Source: Verrucomicrobiota bacterium (lineage in GTDB: Bacteria; Verrucomicrobiota; Verrucomicrobiia; CAIQCK01). From it: 64,000 nucleotides of DNA. Below the pieces are notes generated by a model. That model was not told the DNA's origin. It did no database searches and saw only the letters and a program-made list of their open reading frames with translations. Below, piece after piece: positions 26,525 to 35,090 of this stretch. How positions within the stretch are numbered: the first letter of the stretch is position 1; every line of letters begins with the position of its first letter. Where the stretch lies: the NCBI GenBank assembly GCA_016235595.1, contig JACRJX010000040.1:124001-188000 (forward strand), in the 5' to 3' direction. The position numbers and the translations under genes are program-made.

Positions 26525-27187
26525 ATGAAACCTTATCGCACCGCAGCTTTGATTTTCGCCAGCCTCACTGTCGCGCTGGTGGCCTGTGAAACCACCGGTT
26601 ACACGCAGCGCCGCGGCACGGTCGAGGACCCGGCCATCTCCAATCTCCGCGCTGACATGCGCGTTCTCGAAGAGCGTGTCAACAAGGCCGCGGGCGACGT
26701 GCAGGCGTTGCAGGTCAACTATGAGCGGCTCCAACAAGAAGTCGCCGCTGTTCGCCAGCAGATCGCTGCTGCGGCGGCGGGCGGCGGCGTTGCCGCCTCG
26801 GAAATCCAGCGGCTCGACTCGCGCATCAATGCCGTGGAGGCCGCGCGCAAGCATGATACCGAGGTCATCATCAGCCAGGTCACTGCCGAAATCCAAAAGA
26901 TGGGCGGCTCCACCAGCGGTATCTCGCGCCGCGCGAGTTCGTCGGGCGCCGCCGCTCCCGCCGGACGCGTCCCCACCGGCAAGCGGACCAGCGCCAGTCC
27001 CGGCGCAGCCGGTGCCGCTCCAGCCGGCGGCAGCGAACAGGGTTACGAACACGTTGTCGAAAAAGGCCAGTCGCTCAGCGTCATCGCCAAGGCTTACAAC
27101 ACGAATATTGACGCCATCAAGAAAGCTAACAACCTCAAGAGTGATACCGTTTTCATCGGCCAGAAGCTGTTCATCCCGAAGCAGTAA
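26525..27187 (+). CDS. coiled-coil LysM lipoprotein
   Basis: A 220-residue protein with a lipobox (LVAC, Cys at about residue 21), so it is probably anchored in the outer or inner membrane. A coiled coil with Gln/Glu/Arg heptads follows (about 40-115), then a Ser/Ala/Gly/Pro-rich linker, and a C-terminal LysM domain (YEHVVEKGQSLSVIAKAYNT ... GQKLFIPK) that binds peptidoglycan. It looks like an envelope-tethering protein. ligA ends 23 nt upstream, so the two may share a transcript. Confidence 0.85.
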   Translation: MKPYRTAALIFASLTVALVACETTGYTQRRGTVEDPAISNLRADMRVLEERVNKAAGDVQALQVNYERLQQEVAAVRQQIAAAAAGGGVAASEIQRLDSRINAVEAARKHDTEVIISQVTAEIQKMGGSTSGISRRASSSGAAAPAGRVPTGKRTSASPGAAGAAPAGGSEQGYEHVVEKGQSLSVIAKAYNTNIDAIKKANNLKSDTVFIGQKLFIPKQ

Positions 27188-27501
27188 ACGGCTGGCGCGG
27201 AGCGCAAGGAACACAACACTATGAGACGCAAGTTCATCCGCCCGGCTGAATGAACTGGGTCTCGAACCTGTCTAAGTAATTGTGAAGATTGAAACACTCA
27301 ACACGCGGTGGGGTCGGATGGCAGCCCACGTGCAAGGCATGGCACGCTGCATGATGCACGGCCAGTTTGGACGCACGGGCTTCTTCGTGGCCGGCATTCT
27401 CCGCCAGATGGCTCCGAACCGAAGCAAGAAATGTCTCCGCCATTGATTCACTCACCGCTGGCGGCACATTTGCCTGGTGACCTGCTGTATCCCTCCCCCG
27501 C
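27188..27501. other. 314-nt intergenic region, weak open frames only
   Basis: A 54-codon frame on the plus strand (GTG at 27282 to 27446) and a minus-strand frame overlapping the dnaE end are both open, but neither has a ribosome site or a recognisable motif. This is where the plus-strand LysM gene and minus-strand dnaE converge. Confidence 0.4.
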
Positions 27502-30500
27502 CTAATCGCCCGCCCCCCGCCGCTGCCACCGCTCACGACCGTTTTCCTGCTTTGGCACGGAGGTGTCGGGCTTGAAATAGACCGTATCCTTGCCAAGCTC
27601 GTTTTCTAGTTCCTTCGCCATCTCTTCCGACGGCAACACCTTGAACGCGTCGTGCGTGTCGGCAAAGACCAGTTCGCCGCCGGGCAGGATGAAGCAGATG
27701 AACAGCGGCACCTGCCCCGGATGACGGCTGACGATGTCGCGGACTCGTTCAAGTTGCTCCGGCTTGATGCGCGCGACGTGCAGACGCAGATGCACCTGTT
27801 TGGTGTAGCGCCTCATCACTTCATCGAGCGGGATGATCTCCCGGCCGAAAATCTTCGGCTTCTCCTCCCTCTTGTCCACGTTGCCCATCACGTAGATGGC
27901 CTTGCCGGTCTCGAAATGCGGCCGCGCCTGGTCAAAGGCCTCGTTGAAACACAGCACTTCGACCGTGCCGTGCAAATCCTCGACGGTGATGGCGGCCCAG
28001 GGCTTGTTGGTCTTCGATGAGAGCCGCTGCACCACGTCCACAACGATTCCGCCGAGCCGCGTTGGCGAGCGGTCGTCGAGTTCGCGCAGCTTCGCAGTCG
28101 AGTGCAGTTCGTAGCGTTCCAGCAACTTGGCGTGCTGCGCCAACGGGTGGCCGGAGAGGTAGAAACCGAGCAGTTCCTTCTCGAACGCCAGCAACTGGTT
28201 CTGCGGCCATTCCTCGGACTTCTCCTGTTTCGTGTGCTTGATCACCGTCGCCGGAATCTCGTCGTCGAGCGCACCGAAAAGCGACACCTGTCCCTGCGCC
28301 TTGTCGCGTTGGACCGAGGCGGCGCGGCCCAGCGCCTGTTCGATTTGGTTGAAGACTTGCATCCGCGGCAGGCCGGTGAAATCAAACGCCCCGCACTTCG
28401 CCAGAGCCTCGATGGTCTTGCGATTGCAGGCGCGGGTGTCCACGCGCTCACAAAACTCGAACAGCGTTTTGAACTCCCCGCCCTGCTCGCGGCCGGCGAT
28501 GATGGCCTGCACCGCAATCTCGCCAACGCCCTTGATGGCCGCGAGACCGAAACGCAGCCTGCCTTTTTCCCCGCCATTGCTGCTCATCGCGACGCCAAAA
28601 CTCAACGGGCTGGTGTTCACGTCCGGCGGCAACACCTCGATGCCCATCTCCCGCGCTTCGCCGGTGAACACGACGAGCTTGTCCTGGTTACCAATTTCAC
28701 TGGAGAGCAGCGCGGCCATGAACTCGACCGGGTAGTTCGCCTTCAGGTAGGCGGTCTGGTAAGCGATGAGGCCGTAGGCAGCGGCGTGGGACTTGTTGAA
28801 CCCGTAGCCGGAGAACTTGTCGAGCAGGTCGAAAATTTTCTCCGCCTTCGCCTTCGGGATCTTGTTCGTCTCGGCGGCGCCTTTGACAAACTTCTCCCGT
28901 TGCTTCGCCATCTCCTCGGCCTTCTTCTTGCTCATGGCGCGCCGCAACAGGTCTGCGCCGCCGAGCGTGTAGCCCCCCAGCGCCTGCGCCGCCTGCATGA
29001 CCTGCTCCTGGTAGATCATGATGCCGTAGGTCTCGCGGCAGATTGGCTCGAGCAGCGGATGCTCGTAGACGATCTCCTCGCGGCCGGCTTTGCGCGCAAT
29101 GAACGAGGGAATCAGCTCCATCGGCCCCGGGCGATAGAGAGCGATGAGCGCGATGATGTGCTCCAGCCGTTCGATCACGAACTTGCGGCAAAGATCGCGC
29201 ATCCCGCTTGATTCAAGCTGGAACACGCCGACCGTATCGCCGCGGTTGAGCAATTCGTAACTGGGCTTGTCATCCAGCGGCAAGCGCCCGATGTCGAGTT
29301 CGATGCCGCGCGTCTCGTGGATGCGCTGCACGGCGTCGGCGATCACCGTCAGCGTGCGCAAACCGAGGAACTCCATTTTCAACAATCCCAACTCACCCAA
29401 AGGCCCCATCGCATACTGCGTGATGATCGCGCCGTTTTGGTCGCGCGTGAGCGGGATGACTTCGTTGAGCGGCTGCGCGCCGATGACGACGCCCGCGGCG
29501 TGCGTGGAGCTGTTGCGCGAGAGGCCCTCCAGCACCACGGCCGTCTCCACGATCTCGCGTATCTGCGGTTCGCTGTCGTGGGCGTCCTTCAGTTCCGCGC
29601 TCACCTGCAACGCCTTGTGCAGCGTCATGCCCAGGTCGGGCGGAATCATCCGCGCCACACGGTCGCCGTCGCCATAGGGCAGGCCCATCACCCGCGCCAC
29701 ATCGCGCACCACCGACTTCGCGCCAAGCGTGCCGAACGTCACGATTTGGGCCACGCTCGTTTCGCCGTACTTGTTGCGGACGTATTCGATGACCTCGCCC
29801 CGCCGCGCGTCGCTAAGGTCAATGTCAATATCCGGCGGGCTGATACGCTCCGGGTTCAGGAATCGCTCGAACAGCAGCCCGTAGCGCAGTGGGTCCACCG
29901 CGCTGATATCGAGCAGATACGTCACCAGCGAACCGGCTGCCGAGCCGCGGCAGCCGACGGGAATCTTGCGCTGCTTCGCGTAGCTCACGAAGTCGCCGAC
30001 GATGAGGAAGTAGCTGACGAAACCGGTCTTCTCGATGATTTTCAGCTCCAACTCCATCCGATCCACCACCGCGCGCTGCTCCGGGGTGCCCGGCGAGGCC
30101 GCGTCGAAATCATATCGTCGCCGGACGCCCTCGTTACAGAGCTGCCGCAGATAACCTTCACGCGTCTGGCCCGCGGGCGGCTCGAAAACGGGATACAGGT
30201 TTGCGCCGAAACCGATTCGCAGGTTGCACTGCTCGGCAATACGCAGCGTGTTCTGCACCGCCTCCGGCACCTCGGCGAAGAGTTTCGCCATCTCCTCCGC
30301 CGACTTCATGTAAAACTGCTCGCTCGGATACCGCATCCGCCGCTCGTCCGTCAGCGTTGTCTGCGTGCCGATGCAAATCAGGCAGTCATGCGCGTGCGCG
30401 TGCTCCGGCTTCAGGTAGTGCACGTCATTCGTCGCCACCAGCGGCAAGCCCAACTCCTTCCCCATCGTCCGCAGGCTGCGGTTCACCTTCCGCTGCTGGT

Positions 30501-31053
30501 CCAGACCGTGGTCCTGCAGTTCCAGATAAAAACACTCCGGCTCGAAAATCTGCCGCAACTGCTCCGCCGCGGCCCGCGCCTGCTTCGGCTGGTCCTCACT
30601 GAGCTTCTGCGCCACCTCGCCCTTGAGGCAGCTCGTCAACGCGATCAACCCTTTCGCGTGCTGCGCCAGCAACTCCTTGTCCACCCGCGGCTTGTAATAG
30701 AACCCCTCCAAATGCGCCGCCGTCACCAGTTTCACCAGATTCGCGTAACCGGTCATGTCCCGCGCCAGCACGATCAAGTGATTGGATGCCTCGCGCGCGT
30801 TCATCGCCTGCTTGTCGTGCCGGCTGCCGGGCGCCACATACAACTCGCACCCGATGATCGGCTTCACCCCGTTCTTCTCCGCCGCCTTGTAAAACTCGAT
30901 CACCCCGAACATGTTTCCATGATCGGTGATGGCCACGGCCGGCATATGAAGCTCGTGCGCCCGATGCGGCACAGCGTCAACGCCGCACGCCGAGTCCAGC
31001 AAGCTGAACTCCGTGTGTTGATGTAGATGAACAAATTCCGCGCGACTGCTCAT
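27502..31053 (-). CDS. dnaE: DNA polymerase III alpha subunit
   Basis: A 1183-residue replicative polymerase. The PHP domain opens MSSRAEFVHLHQHTEFSLLD (metal-binding HLHxH), followed by the polymerase core with the acidic cluster PDIDIDLSD near residues 380-390 and GSAAGSLVTYLL, then HhH and OB-fold segments (LGGIVVDVVQRLSSKTNKPW) and a C-terminal extension. The preferred start at 31053 has no Shine-Dalgarno sequence but a promoter lies just upstream; the open frame continues 20 codons beyond. Length matches DnaE1. The C-terminal end (PKQENGRERWQRR) is unusual and low in recognisable motifs. Confidence 0.97.
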   Translation of the reverse strand: MSSRAEFVHLHQHTEFSLLDSACGVDAVPHRAHELHMPAVAITDHGNMFGVIEFYKAAEKNGVKPIIGCELYVAPGSRHDKQAMNAREASNHLIVLARDMTGYANLVKLVTAAHLEGFYYKPRVDKELLAQHAKGLIALTSCLKGEVAQKLSEDQPKQARAAAEQLRQIFEPECFYLELQDHGLDQQRKVNRSLRTMGKELGLPLVATNDVHYLKPEHAHAHDCLICIGTQTTLTDERRMRYPSEQFYMKSAEEMAKLFAEVPEAVQNTLRIAEQCNLRIGFGANLYPVFEPPAGQTREGYLRQLCNEGVRRRYDFDAASPGTPEQRAVVDRMELELKIIEKTGFVSYFLIVGDFVSYAKQRKIPVGCRGSAAGSLVTYLLDISAVDPLRYGLLFERFLNPERISPPDIDIDLSDARRGEVIEYVRNKYGETSVAQIVTFGTLGAKSVVRDVARVMGLPYGDGDRVARMIPPDLGMTLHKALQVSAELKDAHDSEPQIREIVETAVVLEGLSRNSSTHAAGVVIGAQPLNEVIPLTRDQNGAIITQYAMGPLGELGLLKMEFLGLRTLTVIADAVQRIHETRGIELDIGRLPLDDKPSYELLNRGDTVGVFQLESSGMRDLCRKFVIERLEHIIALIALYRPGPMELIPSFIARKAGREEIVYEHPLLEPICRETYGIMIYQEQVMQAAQALGGYTLGGADLLRRAMSKKKAEEMAKQREKFVKGAAETNKIPKAKAEKIFDLLDKFSGYGFNKSHAAAYGLIAYQTAYLKANYPVEFMAALLSSEIGNQDKLVVFTGEAREMGIEVLPPDVNTSPLSFGVAMSSNGGEKGRLRFGLAAIKGVGEIAVQAIIAGREQGGEFKTLFEFCERVDTRACNRKTIEALAKCGAFDFTGLPRMQVFNQIEQALGRAASVQRDKAQGQVSLFGALDDEIPATVIKHTKQEKSEEWPQNQLLAFEKELLGFYLSGHPLAQHAKLLERYELHSTAKLRELDDRSPTRLGGIVVDVVQRLSSKTNKPWAAITVEDLHGTVEVLCFNEAFDQARPHFETGKAIYVMGNVDKREEKPKIFGREIIPLDEVMRRYTKQVHLRLHVARIKPEQLERVRDIVSRHPGQVPLFICFILPGGELVFADTHDAFKVLPSEEMAKELENELGKDTVYFKPDTSVPKQENGRERWQRRGAGD

Positions 31054-31062
31054 GTGCCGTCG

Positions 31063-31090
31063 AGTATAGGCACGCGCCGCGAGATGACAA
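31063..31090 (-). promoter_or_regulatory. putative dnaE promoter
   Basis: Read on the minus strand, TTGTCA (31090-31085), a 16-nt spacer and TATACT (31068-31063) form a good sigma-70 site. The -10 box ends 9 nt before the ATG, leaving almost no leader. This promoter region, with the first codons, is copied at 32382-32493. Confidence 0.6.
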
Positions 31091-31223
31091 GCAGTGTCAC
31101 GCCGGCGAATCACCTTCGCGCAATCTTTTCTTCATGAGCTACCAGAAGATCGAGGATCAATAGCGAGAGAATGATCTACAGCGGCGGGATTGCCGGACGG
31201 CAGAACAGCAATAATCCCACACC

Positions 31224-32345
31224 TCAGAGGTTGATGTTGATCTTCCTGAAGCCGGCTTTCAGCGCCGCGTTCATCTCCGATGGCGAACGGCCGTCGAGGA
31301 GGATGTCGAGTTTCTCAATGCCAAACTCCTCGCTGCGCTTCGCGTCGGGACGCTTGAGGCTGCGCGGATACCTGAAACCATCGGCTGTTTTTTGCACGGC
31401 GGGATTCTTGAAGAACAGGTCCCACTCGTCGCGCGCTTTGGCGACGGCATCGAGATACTTCAGGAATCGCGTGCCTTTGCCGTCACCGTCGAGGTGGCAG
31501 AAGTAATAGACGAGCATGAACGACTGATAGTAAAGCAACGCCTGTTTCTGCGACGATTCTGCCATTGTGTTCCAGTCCGAGCGTTTCATCGTCATCAGCC
31601 TGCCCGCAGCGCTCAACTGCGAGGAAAACACACCGCGGTCGCGCCATCGTTTCATGTAGCTGCGCAGCCCGTGCTCGTGGTAGGCGGCGGAAAACTTGCC
31701 CGCGCTACAGGGCAGCGTTTCGGTGTATTCCGCAGTGCCTTCGATCACCCATGAGGGGATGAACGGCAGGAATTCGTGCATCATCTGATGCGTGACCTCA
31801 TGGACGAGCGCGGTTTCCTTGAAGCCCGCCGTCCTGTACCAGGTCGAGGCGCGCTGTTGCAGCCCGAGGCTGGGAAACGGGATGCGGAAGATGCGGTCCT
31901 TGCTGGAATAGCACCCCCCACTGTTTTCCATGCCGCCGTCAGCGATATAATCGTCGTGTGTAACGTAAAGTTTTGCCCGGAAGAACCCGAGGTCTGCCGG
32001 CGGGCGCGGTTCGACGCCCCAAGGCAACGCTTGCACCAACAACCGCGTTGCTTCAAATGTGCGCGCGATTTCCCGCATCACACTGCCCGCCAGTTTGTCC
32101 CCCGACACGAACTCGAAAGCCTTGGAACGATAGACATAGCTCCGTTGCGCAGTTTTCTCCTGTACAGCAGTGATGTCCAACGAGTTCATTGGCACTTCAA
32201 CGGAAGCGGGCCAGACGCGTCTCTCCACAGGCACGCGACTGGGGTTTTGCAGCACAGCCTGTTGTGCCGACACAGGCATCGCTCCGGCAGCAACCATGAA
32301 GGTCAGGGCAACAACTCCGAGGCGCGAAAAAGCAGGGAAGAACAT
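31224..32345 (-). CDS. exported zincin-like protein (HExxH)
   Basis: A 373-residue protein starting MFFPAFSRLGVVALTFMVAAG, a signal peptide ending near VSAQ. It contains TALVHEVTHQMMHEFLPF followed 13 residues later by WVIEGTAEYTET, a gluzincin arrangement (HExxH with a downstream Glu in GTAEY). This pattern is seen in DUF1570-like and peptidase MA-family proteins. The frame is open to 32429, but that extension reads through a dnaE relic out of its old frame and is unlikely; 32366 is an alternative ATG. Extracellular peptidase activity is inferred. It has no recognisable operon partner. Confidence 0.7.
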   Translation of the reverse strand: MFFPAFSRLGVVALTFMVAAGAMPVSAQQAVLQNPSRVPVERRVWPASVEVPMNSLDITAVQEKTAQRSYVYRSKAFEFVSGDKLAGSVMREIARTFEATRLLVQALPWGVEPRPPADLGFFRAKLYVTHDDYIADGGMENSGGCYSSKDRIFRIPFPSLGLQQRASTWYRTAGFKETALVHEVTHQMMHEFLPFIPSWVIEGTAEYTETLPCSAGKFSAAYHEHGLRSYMKRWRDRGVFSSQLSAAGRLMTMKRSDWNTMAESSQKQALLYYQSFMLVYYFCHLDGDGKGTRFLKYLDAVAKARDEWDLFFKNPAVQKTADGFRYPRSLKRPDAKRSEEFGIEKLDILLDGRSPSEMNAALKAGFRKININL

Positions 32346-32381
32346 GAAGCCCGTGTATCCAAACATGTCAGCCAAGTCAAG

Positions 32382-32493
32382 TGGAGACCGGCAAACTGAA
32401 CTCACGTGTGTTGATGTGGAGATGGACAAATCCCATGCGACGGCTCATGTGCCGCTGCGGATAGCCCCCAGCACGATAACAAGCAGAGTCGAG
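32382..32493 (-). pseudogene. copied dnaE promoter and 5' end (relic)
   Basis: Minus-strand bases about 32493-32382 align with the region from about 31101 to 31000, covering the dnaE upstream DNA and its first 18 or so codons. Translation gives MSRRMGFVHLHINTREFSL against dnaE MSSRAEFVHLHQHTEFSL, with a 2-nt and a 1-nt insertion in the HLHQHT stretch and a stop after LPVST. The -35 (TTGTTA) and -10 (TATCCG) equivalents are decayed and 3 nt closer. It is the only trace of a dnaE-like gene here and lies in the promoter region of the zincin. Confidence 0.75.
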
Positions 32494-32570
32494 CTGGGAC
32501 TTCTGCTAATGGCGATCAGTTTGAGATTACAAAAACGTTACCAAGTCTGCCGTCGTACTGGACTCCGGCC

Positions 32571-32598
32571 TTGACTCTGCGGGCGAGGCTTTTATTGT
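32571..32598 (+). promoter_or_regulatory. putative promoter of the flippase-like gene
   Basis: TTGACT at 32571-32576, a 16-nt spacer and TATTGT at 32593-32598 precede the ATG at 32625. The leader is about 20 nt and has no obvious Shine-Dalgarno sequence. Confidence 0.5.
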
Positions 32599-32624
32599 GG
32601 GTGGCGAATGGCACACCGGCCTGC

Positions 32625-33725
32625 ATGAAAAAACATCTCGGAATTCTCCTGCGATGCGCGGTGAGCATCGGGATACTGTATTTCATTTTCAAAGCCATCT
32701 TTGAAAAGGAAAGCCCGGAGCATCCATGGACAGTGGGCGCGGCCAAGCTCTGGCACGATCTCACCTCCCCCGACCCGCTCTGGTTGCTCGGCGGCGTGGC
32801 ATTGTTCGCGCTGATCTGCTTCGTGAACATCATCCGCTGGCAAATTATCCTGCGCGTACAGCACATTGATCTGAACCTGTGGCGCGCCACGCAGTTGTTC
32901 TTCATCGGCCATTTCTTCAACTCGTTCATGCTCGGCTCCACCGGCGGCGACGTGGTGAAGGCCTACTACGCGGCACAAGAGACGCATCACAAGAAGGCCG
33001 AGGCGGTGATGACAATCATCATTGACCGGCTCATCGGGCTGATCGGGCTGTTCGCAGTGGCAGCGGTAATGATGCTGGCAAACCTGCAACTGCTCTTCGG
33101 CAACGAGCAGTTGCGGCCGATGGCCGTGACCGTGGTGAGCATCCTGGGCGTGCTGCTATTCTGCCTGTTCGTCGGCTTCTGGCCGGGGCTGGGGAAATTC
33201 CTGCACGCATGGCGGCAGAAATTGTTTCACGAAGGCCGCAAGCGCCAGTATTGGAAGAAACTGTTCAGCGAGGAGCGGCTCGAACAGTGGCGCGAACGGT
33301 TCGCCGGCATCCGTGAGAACGTGAAGAAGATGATCGGCGCTTACCAAGCCTATGCGGCGCACAAACCGGCGTTGATCAAGACGTTTCTGCTGGCGTTGGT
33401 CACGCACGTCTCGCTCATCTTCAGCGCCATCTGTTTTGGCAAGAGCCTGGGCATCGAAGTCCACCTTGGGTTTTATTTCGTGATGGTGCCGGCGATCAAC
33501 TGCATCGCCGCGGTGCCAATCACCATTAACGGGCTGGGCGTGCGCGAGGGATTGTTCGTGGCGGGGTTTCAGGCAGGCGGCGTGGCGAGCGAGAAGGCGC
33601 TCATGCTGTCGCTGCTGGGTTTCGCGGTATCGCTGCTCTTCAGCGTCATCGGTGGAGTGGTCTATCTCTTCTTCGAGCGGACACATCCCAGCATGGCACA
33701 GATCGAAGCCGAACCGGAGGAATAG
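32625..33725 (+). CDS. LPG-synthase-TM/UPF0104-type membrane protein
   Basis: A 366-residue inner-membrane protein with 7-8 hydrophobic segments. Family features include NIIRWQIILRVQ, FFNSFMLGSTGGDVVKAYYAA (conserved STGGD) and NGLGVREGLF near the end, as in the membrane half of lysylphosphatidylglycerol synthase (PF03706) proteins, without the cytoplasmic transferase domain. A lipid-translocating or lipid-handling role is inferred. The ATG at 32625 follows from the family N-terminus; the frame is open 18 codons upstream. cca follows on the same strand behind its own promoter. Confidence 0.8.
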   Translation: MKKHLGILLRCAVSIGILYFIFKAIFEKESPEHPWTVGAAKLWHDLTSPDPLWLLGGVALFALICFVNIIRWQIILRVQHIDLNLWRATQLFFIGHFFNSFMLGSTGGDVVKAYYAAQETHHKKAEAVMTIIIDRLIGLIGLFAVAAVMMLANLQLLFGNEQLRPMAVTVVSILGVLLFCLFVGFWPGLGKFLHAWRQKLFHEGRKRQYWKKLFSEERLEQWRERFAGIRENVKKMIGAYQAYAAHKPALIKTFLLALVTHVSLIFSAICFGKSLGIEVHLGFYFVMVPAINCIAAVPITINGLGVREGLFVAGFQAGGVASEKALMLSLLGFAVSLLFSVIGGVVYLFFERTHPSMAQIEAEPEE

Positions 33726-33742
33726 GTCCTCCAGTCCGTATC

Positions 33743-33771
33743 TTGTCCCCAGCCAGCGCCGGCTTTATAGT
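33743..33771 (+). promoter_or_regulatory. putative cca promoter, near-leaderless
   Basis: TTGTCC (33743-33748), a 17-nt spacer and TATAGT (33766-33771). Transcription would begin at about 33778, and the cca ATG is at 33780 with no Shine-Dalgarno sequence, so the mRNA is probably leaderless. Confidence 0.6.
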
Positions 33772-33779
33772 GCGCCACA

Positions 33780-35090
33780 ATGACTGACAAACGCCAACTC
33801 GCGCTCGACATCGTGCGCACGCTGCGCGCGGCGGGACACACTGCGTTGTTTGCCGGAGGCTGTGTGCGCGACATGCTGCGCGCCGTGCCGCCGCACGACT
33901 ACGACGTGGTCACGAGCGCCAGGCCGGAGCAGGTGCGTGCGCTTTTCCGCAAGACGTTTGAGGTGGGCGCGCAATTTGGCGTTGTGCTCGTGGTGCTGGA
34001 AGGGGTGTCCTTCGAGGTGGCAACGTTCCGCAGCGACGACGCCTATGAGGACGGCCGCCGGCCCGTCTCGGTGACGTTTTCCACGCCAGAAGCCGACGCC
34101 CAGCGGCGCGACTTCACGATGAACGGCCTCTTCTACGACCCCGTCGAGGAACGCGTGCTGGACTATGTCGCCGGTCGCGCGGACATCGAGCGGCGTGTGG
34201 TGCGGTGCATCGGCGATGCGACGGCGCGGTTCACCGAGGACAAGTTGCGAATGCTGCGCGCGGTCCGTTTCGCCAGCAATCTCGGCTACAACATCGAACC
34301 GGAGACGTTCCGTGCGATCCAGCGGATGGCCCCACAGATCGCTGTCGTCAGCGCCGAGCGCATCCGCGACGAATTGATCAAAATCTTCACCCGTCCCAAC
34401 GCCGGGCGCGGTCTGCGCCTGCTCGACAGCAGCGGTCTGCTCGGCGTTGTGCTGCCGGAAGTCACGGCGATGAAAGGCTGCGAACAGCCGCCGCAATTCC
34501 ATCCAGAGGGCGATGTGTTTGTCCATACCTGCCTGATGATGGACGGCCTGCGCGAAGCGTCACTGACGCTGGCATTCGCGACGCTCCTGCACGATGTCGG
34601 CAAACCGCCGGCGTTTCAGCGCGCGCCGGACCGCATCCGTTTCAACGAACACGATGTCATCGGCGGGCGCATGACGGAGACGATCCTGCGCCGGCTGCGG
34701 TTTCCGAACGACTCGATTGGCCAGATCGTCGCCTGCGTCGAGAACCATATGGTTTTCCGCAACGCCCCCGCGATGCGGAAGGCGAAACTCAAGCGCCTGC
34801 TGGCGCGCCCGACATTCGCCGAGGAACTGGAACTGCACCGGCTCGACTGCCTTGCCAGTCATGCCGACCTGACCAACTACGACTTTCTAAAAAACGTGGT
34901 CCTTGAGATCCCCCCCCAGGTTGCCGCTCCGCCGCCATTGATCACCGGCGATGATCTGCTGGCGATGGGGATGAAGCCCGGCCCTGAAATGGGCGCTCTC
35001 CTGCGTGAAGCGCGCGAGCTACAACTCGAAGAGAAACTCCACACCCCCGACGAGGCGCTGGCTTGGGCGCGGCAACGCCTCGCTCACTGA
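33780..35090 (+). CDS. CCA tRNA nucleotidyltransferase / poly(A) polymerase family
   Basis: A 436-residue class II nucleotidyltransferase. The head domain holds FAGGCVRDMLR and the metal-binding pair in HDYDVVTSA, then RRDFTMNGLFYDP and FTEDKLRMLRAVRFASNLGY (the RNA-binding neck motif). A C-terminal HD domain contains HPEGDVFVHTCLMMD, LHDVGKPPAF and ENHMVF, so it may also hydrolyse phosphate esters. It adds or repairs the CCA end of tRNA; a poly(A) polymerase role cannot be excluded. The stop overlaps the convergent AAA gene by 7 nt. Confidence 0.9.
   Translation: MTDKRQLALDIVRTLRAAGHTALFAGGCVRDMLRAVPPHDYDVVTSARPEQVRALFRKTFEVGAQFGVVLVVLEGVSFEVATFRSDDAYEDGRRPVSVTFSTPEADAQRRDFTMNGLFYDPVEERVLDYVAGRADIERRVVRCIGDATARFTEDKLRMLRAVRFASNLGYNIEPETFRAIQRMAPQIAVVSAERIRDELIKIFTRPNAGRGLRLLDSSGLLGVVLPEVTAMKGCEQPPQFHPEGDVFVHTCLMMDGLREASLTLAFATLLHDVGKPPAFQRAPDRIRFNEHDVIGGRMTETILRRLRFPNDSIGQIVACVENHMVFRNAPAMRKAKLKRLLARPTFAEELELHRLDCLASHADLTNYDFLKNVVLEIPPQVAAPPPLITGDDLLAMGMKPGPEMGALLREARELQLEEKLHTPDEALAWARQRLAH

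Noticed and set aside
27234..27596. 120-codon minus-strand frame overlapping the dnaE end
   Set aside because: It overlaps the conserved-strand end of dnaE in another frame, has no ribosome site and no similarity I can see.
29317..31026. 569-codon plus-strand frame inside dnaE
   Set aside because: It is a shadow of dnaE with His/Arg/Leu-rich low-information sequence; the minus-strand frame has the full polymerase motifs.
32345..32429. Longer N-terminus for the zincin gene
   Set aside because: The extra codons lie in the dnaE relic in a shifted frame and push the signal peptide inward.
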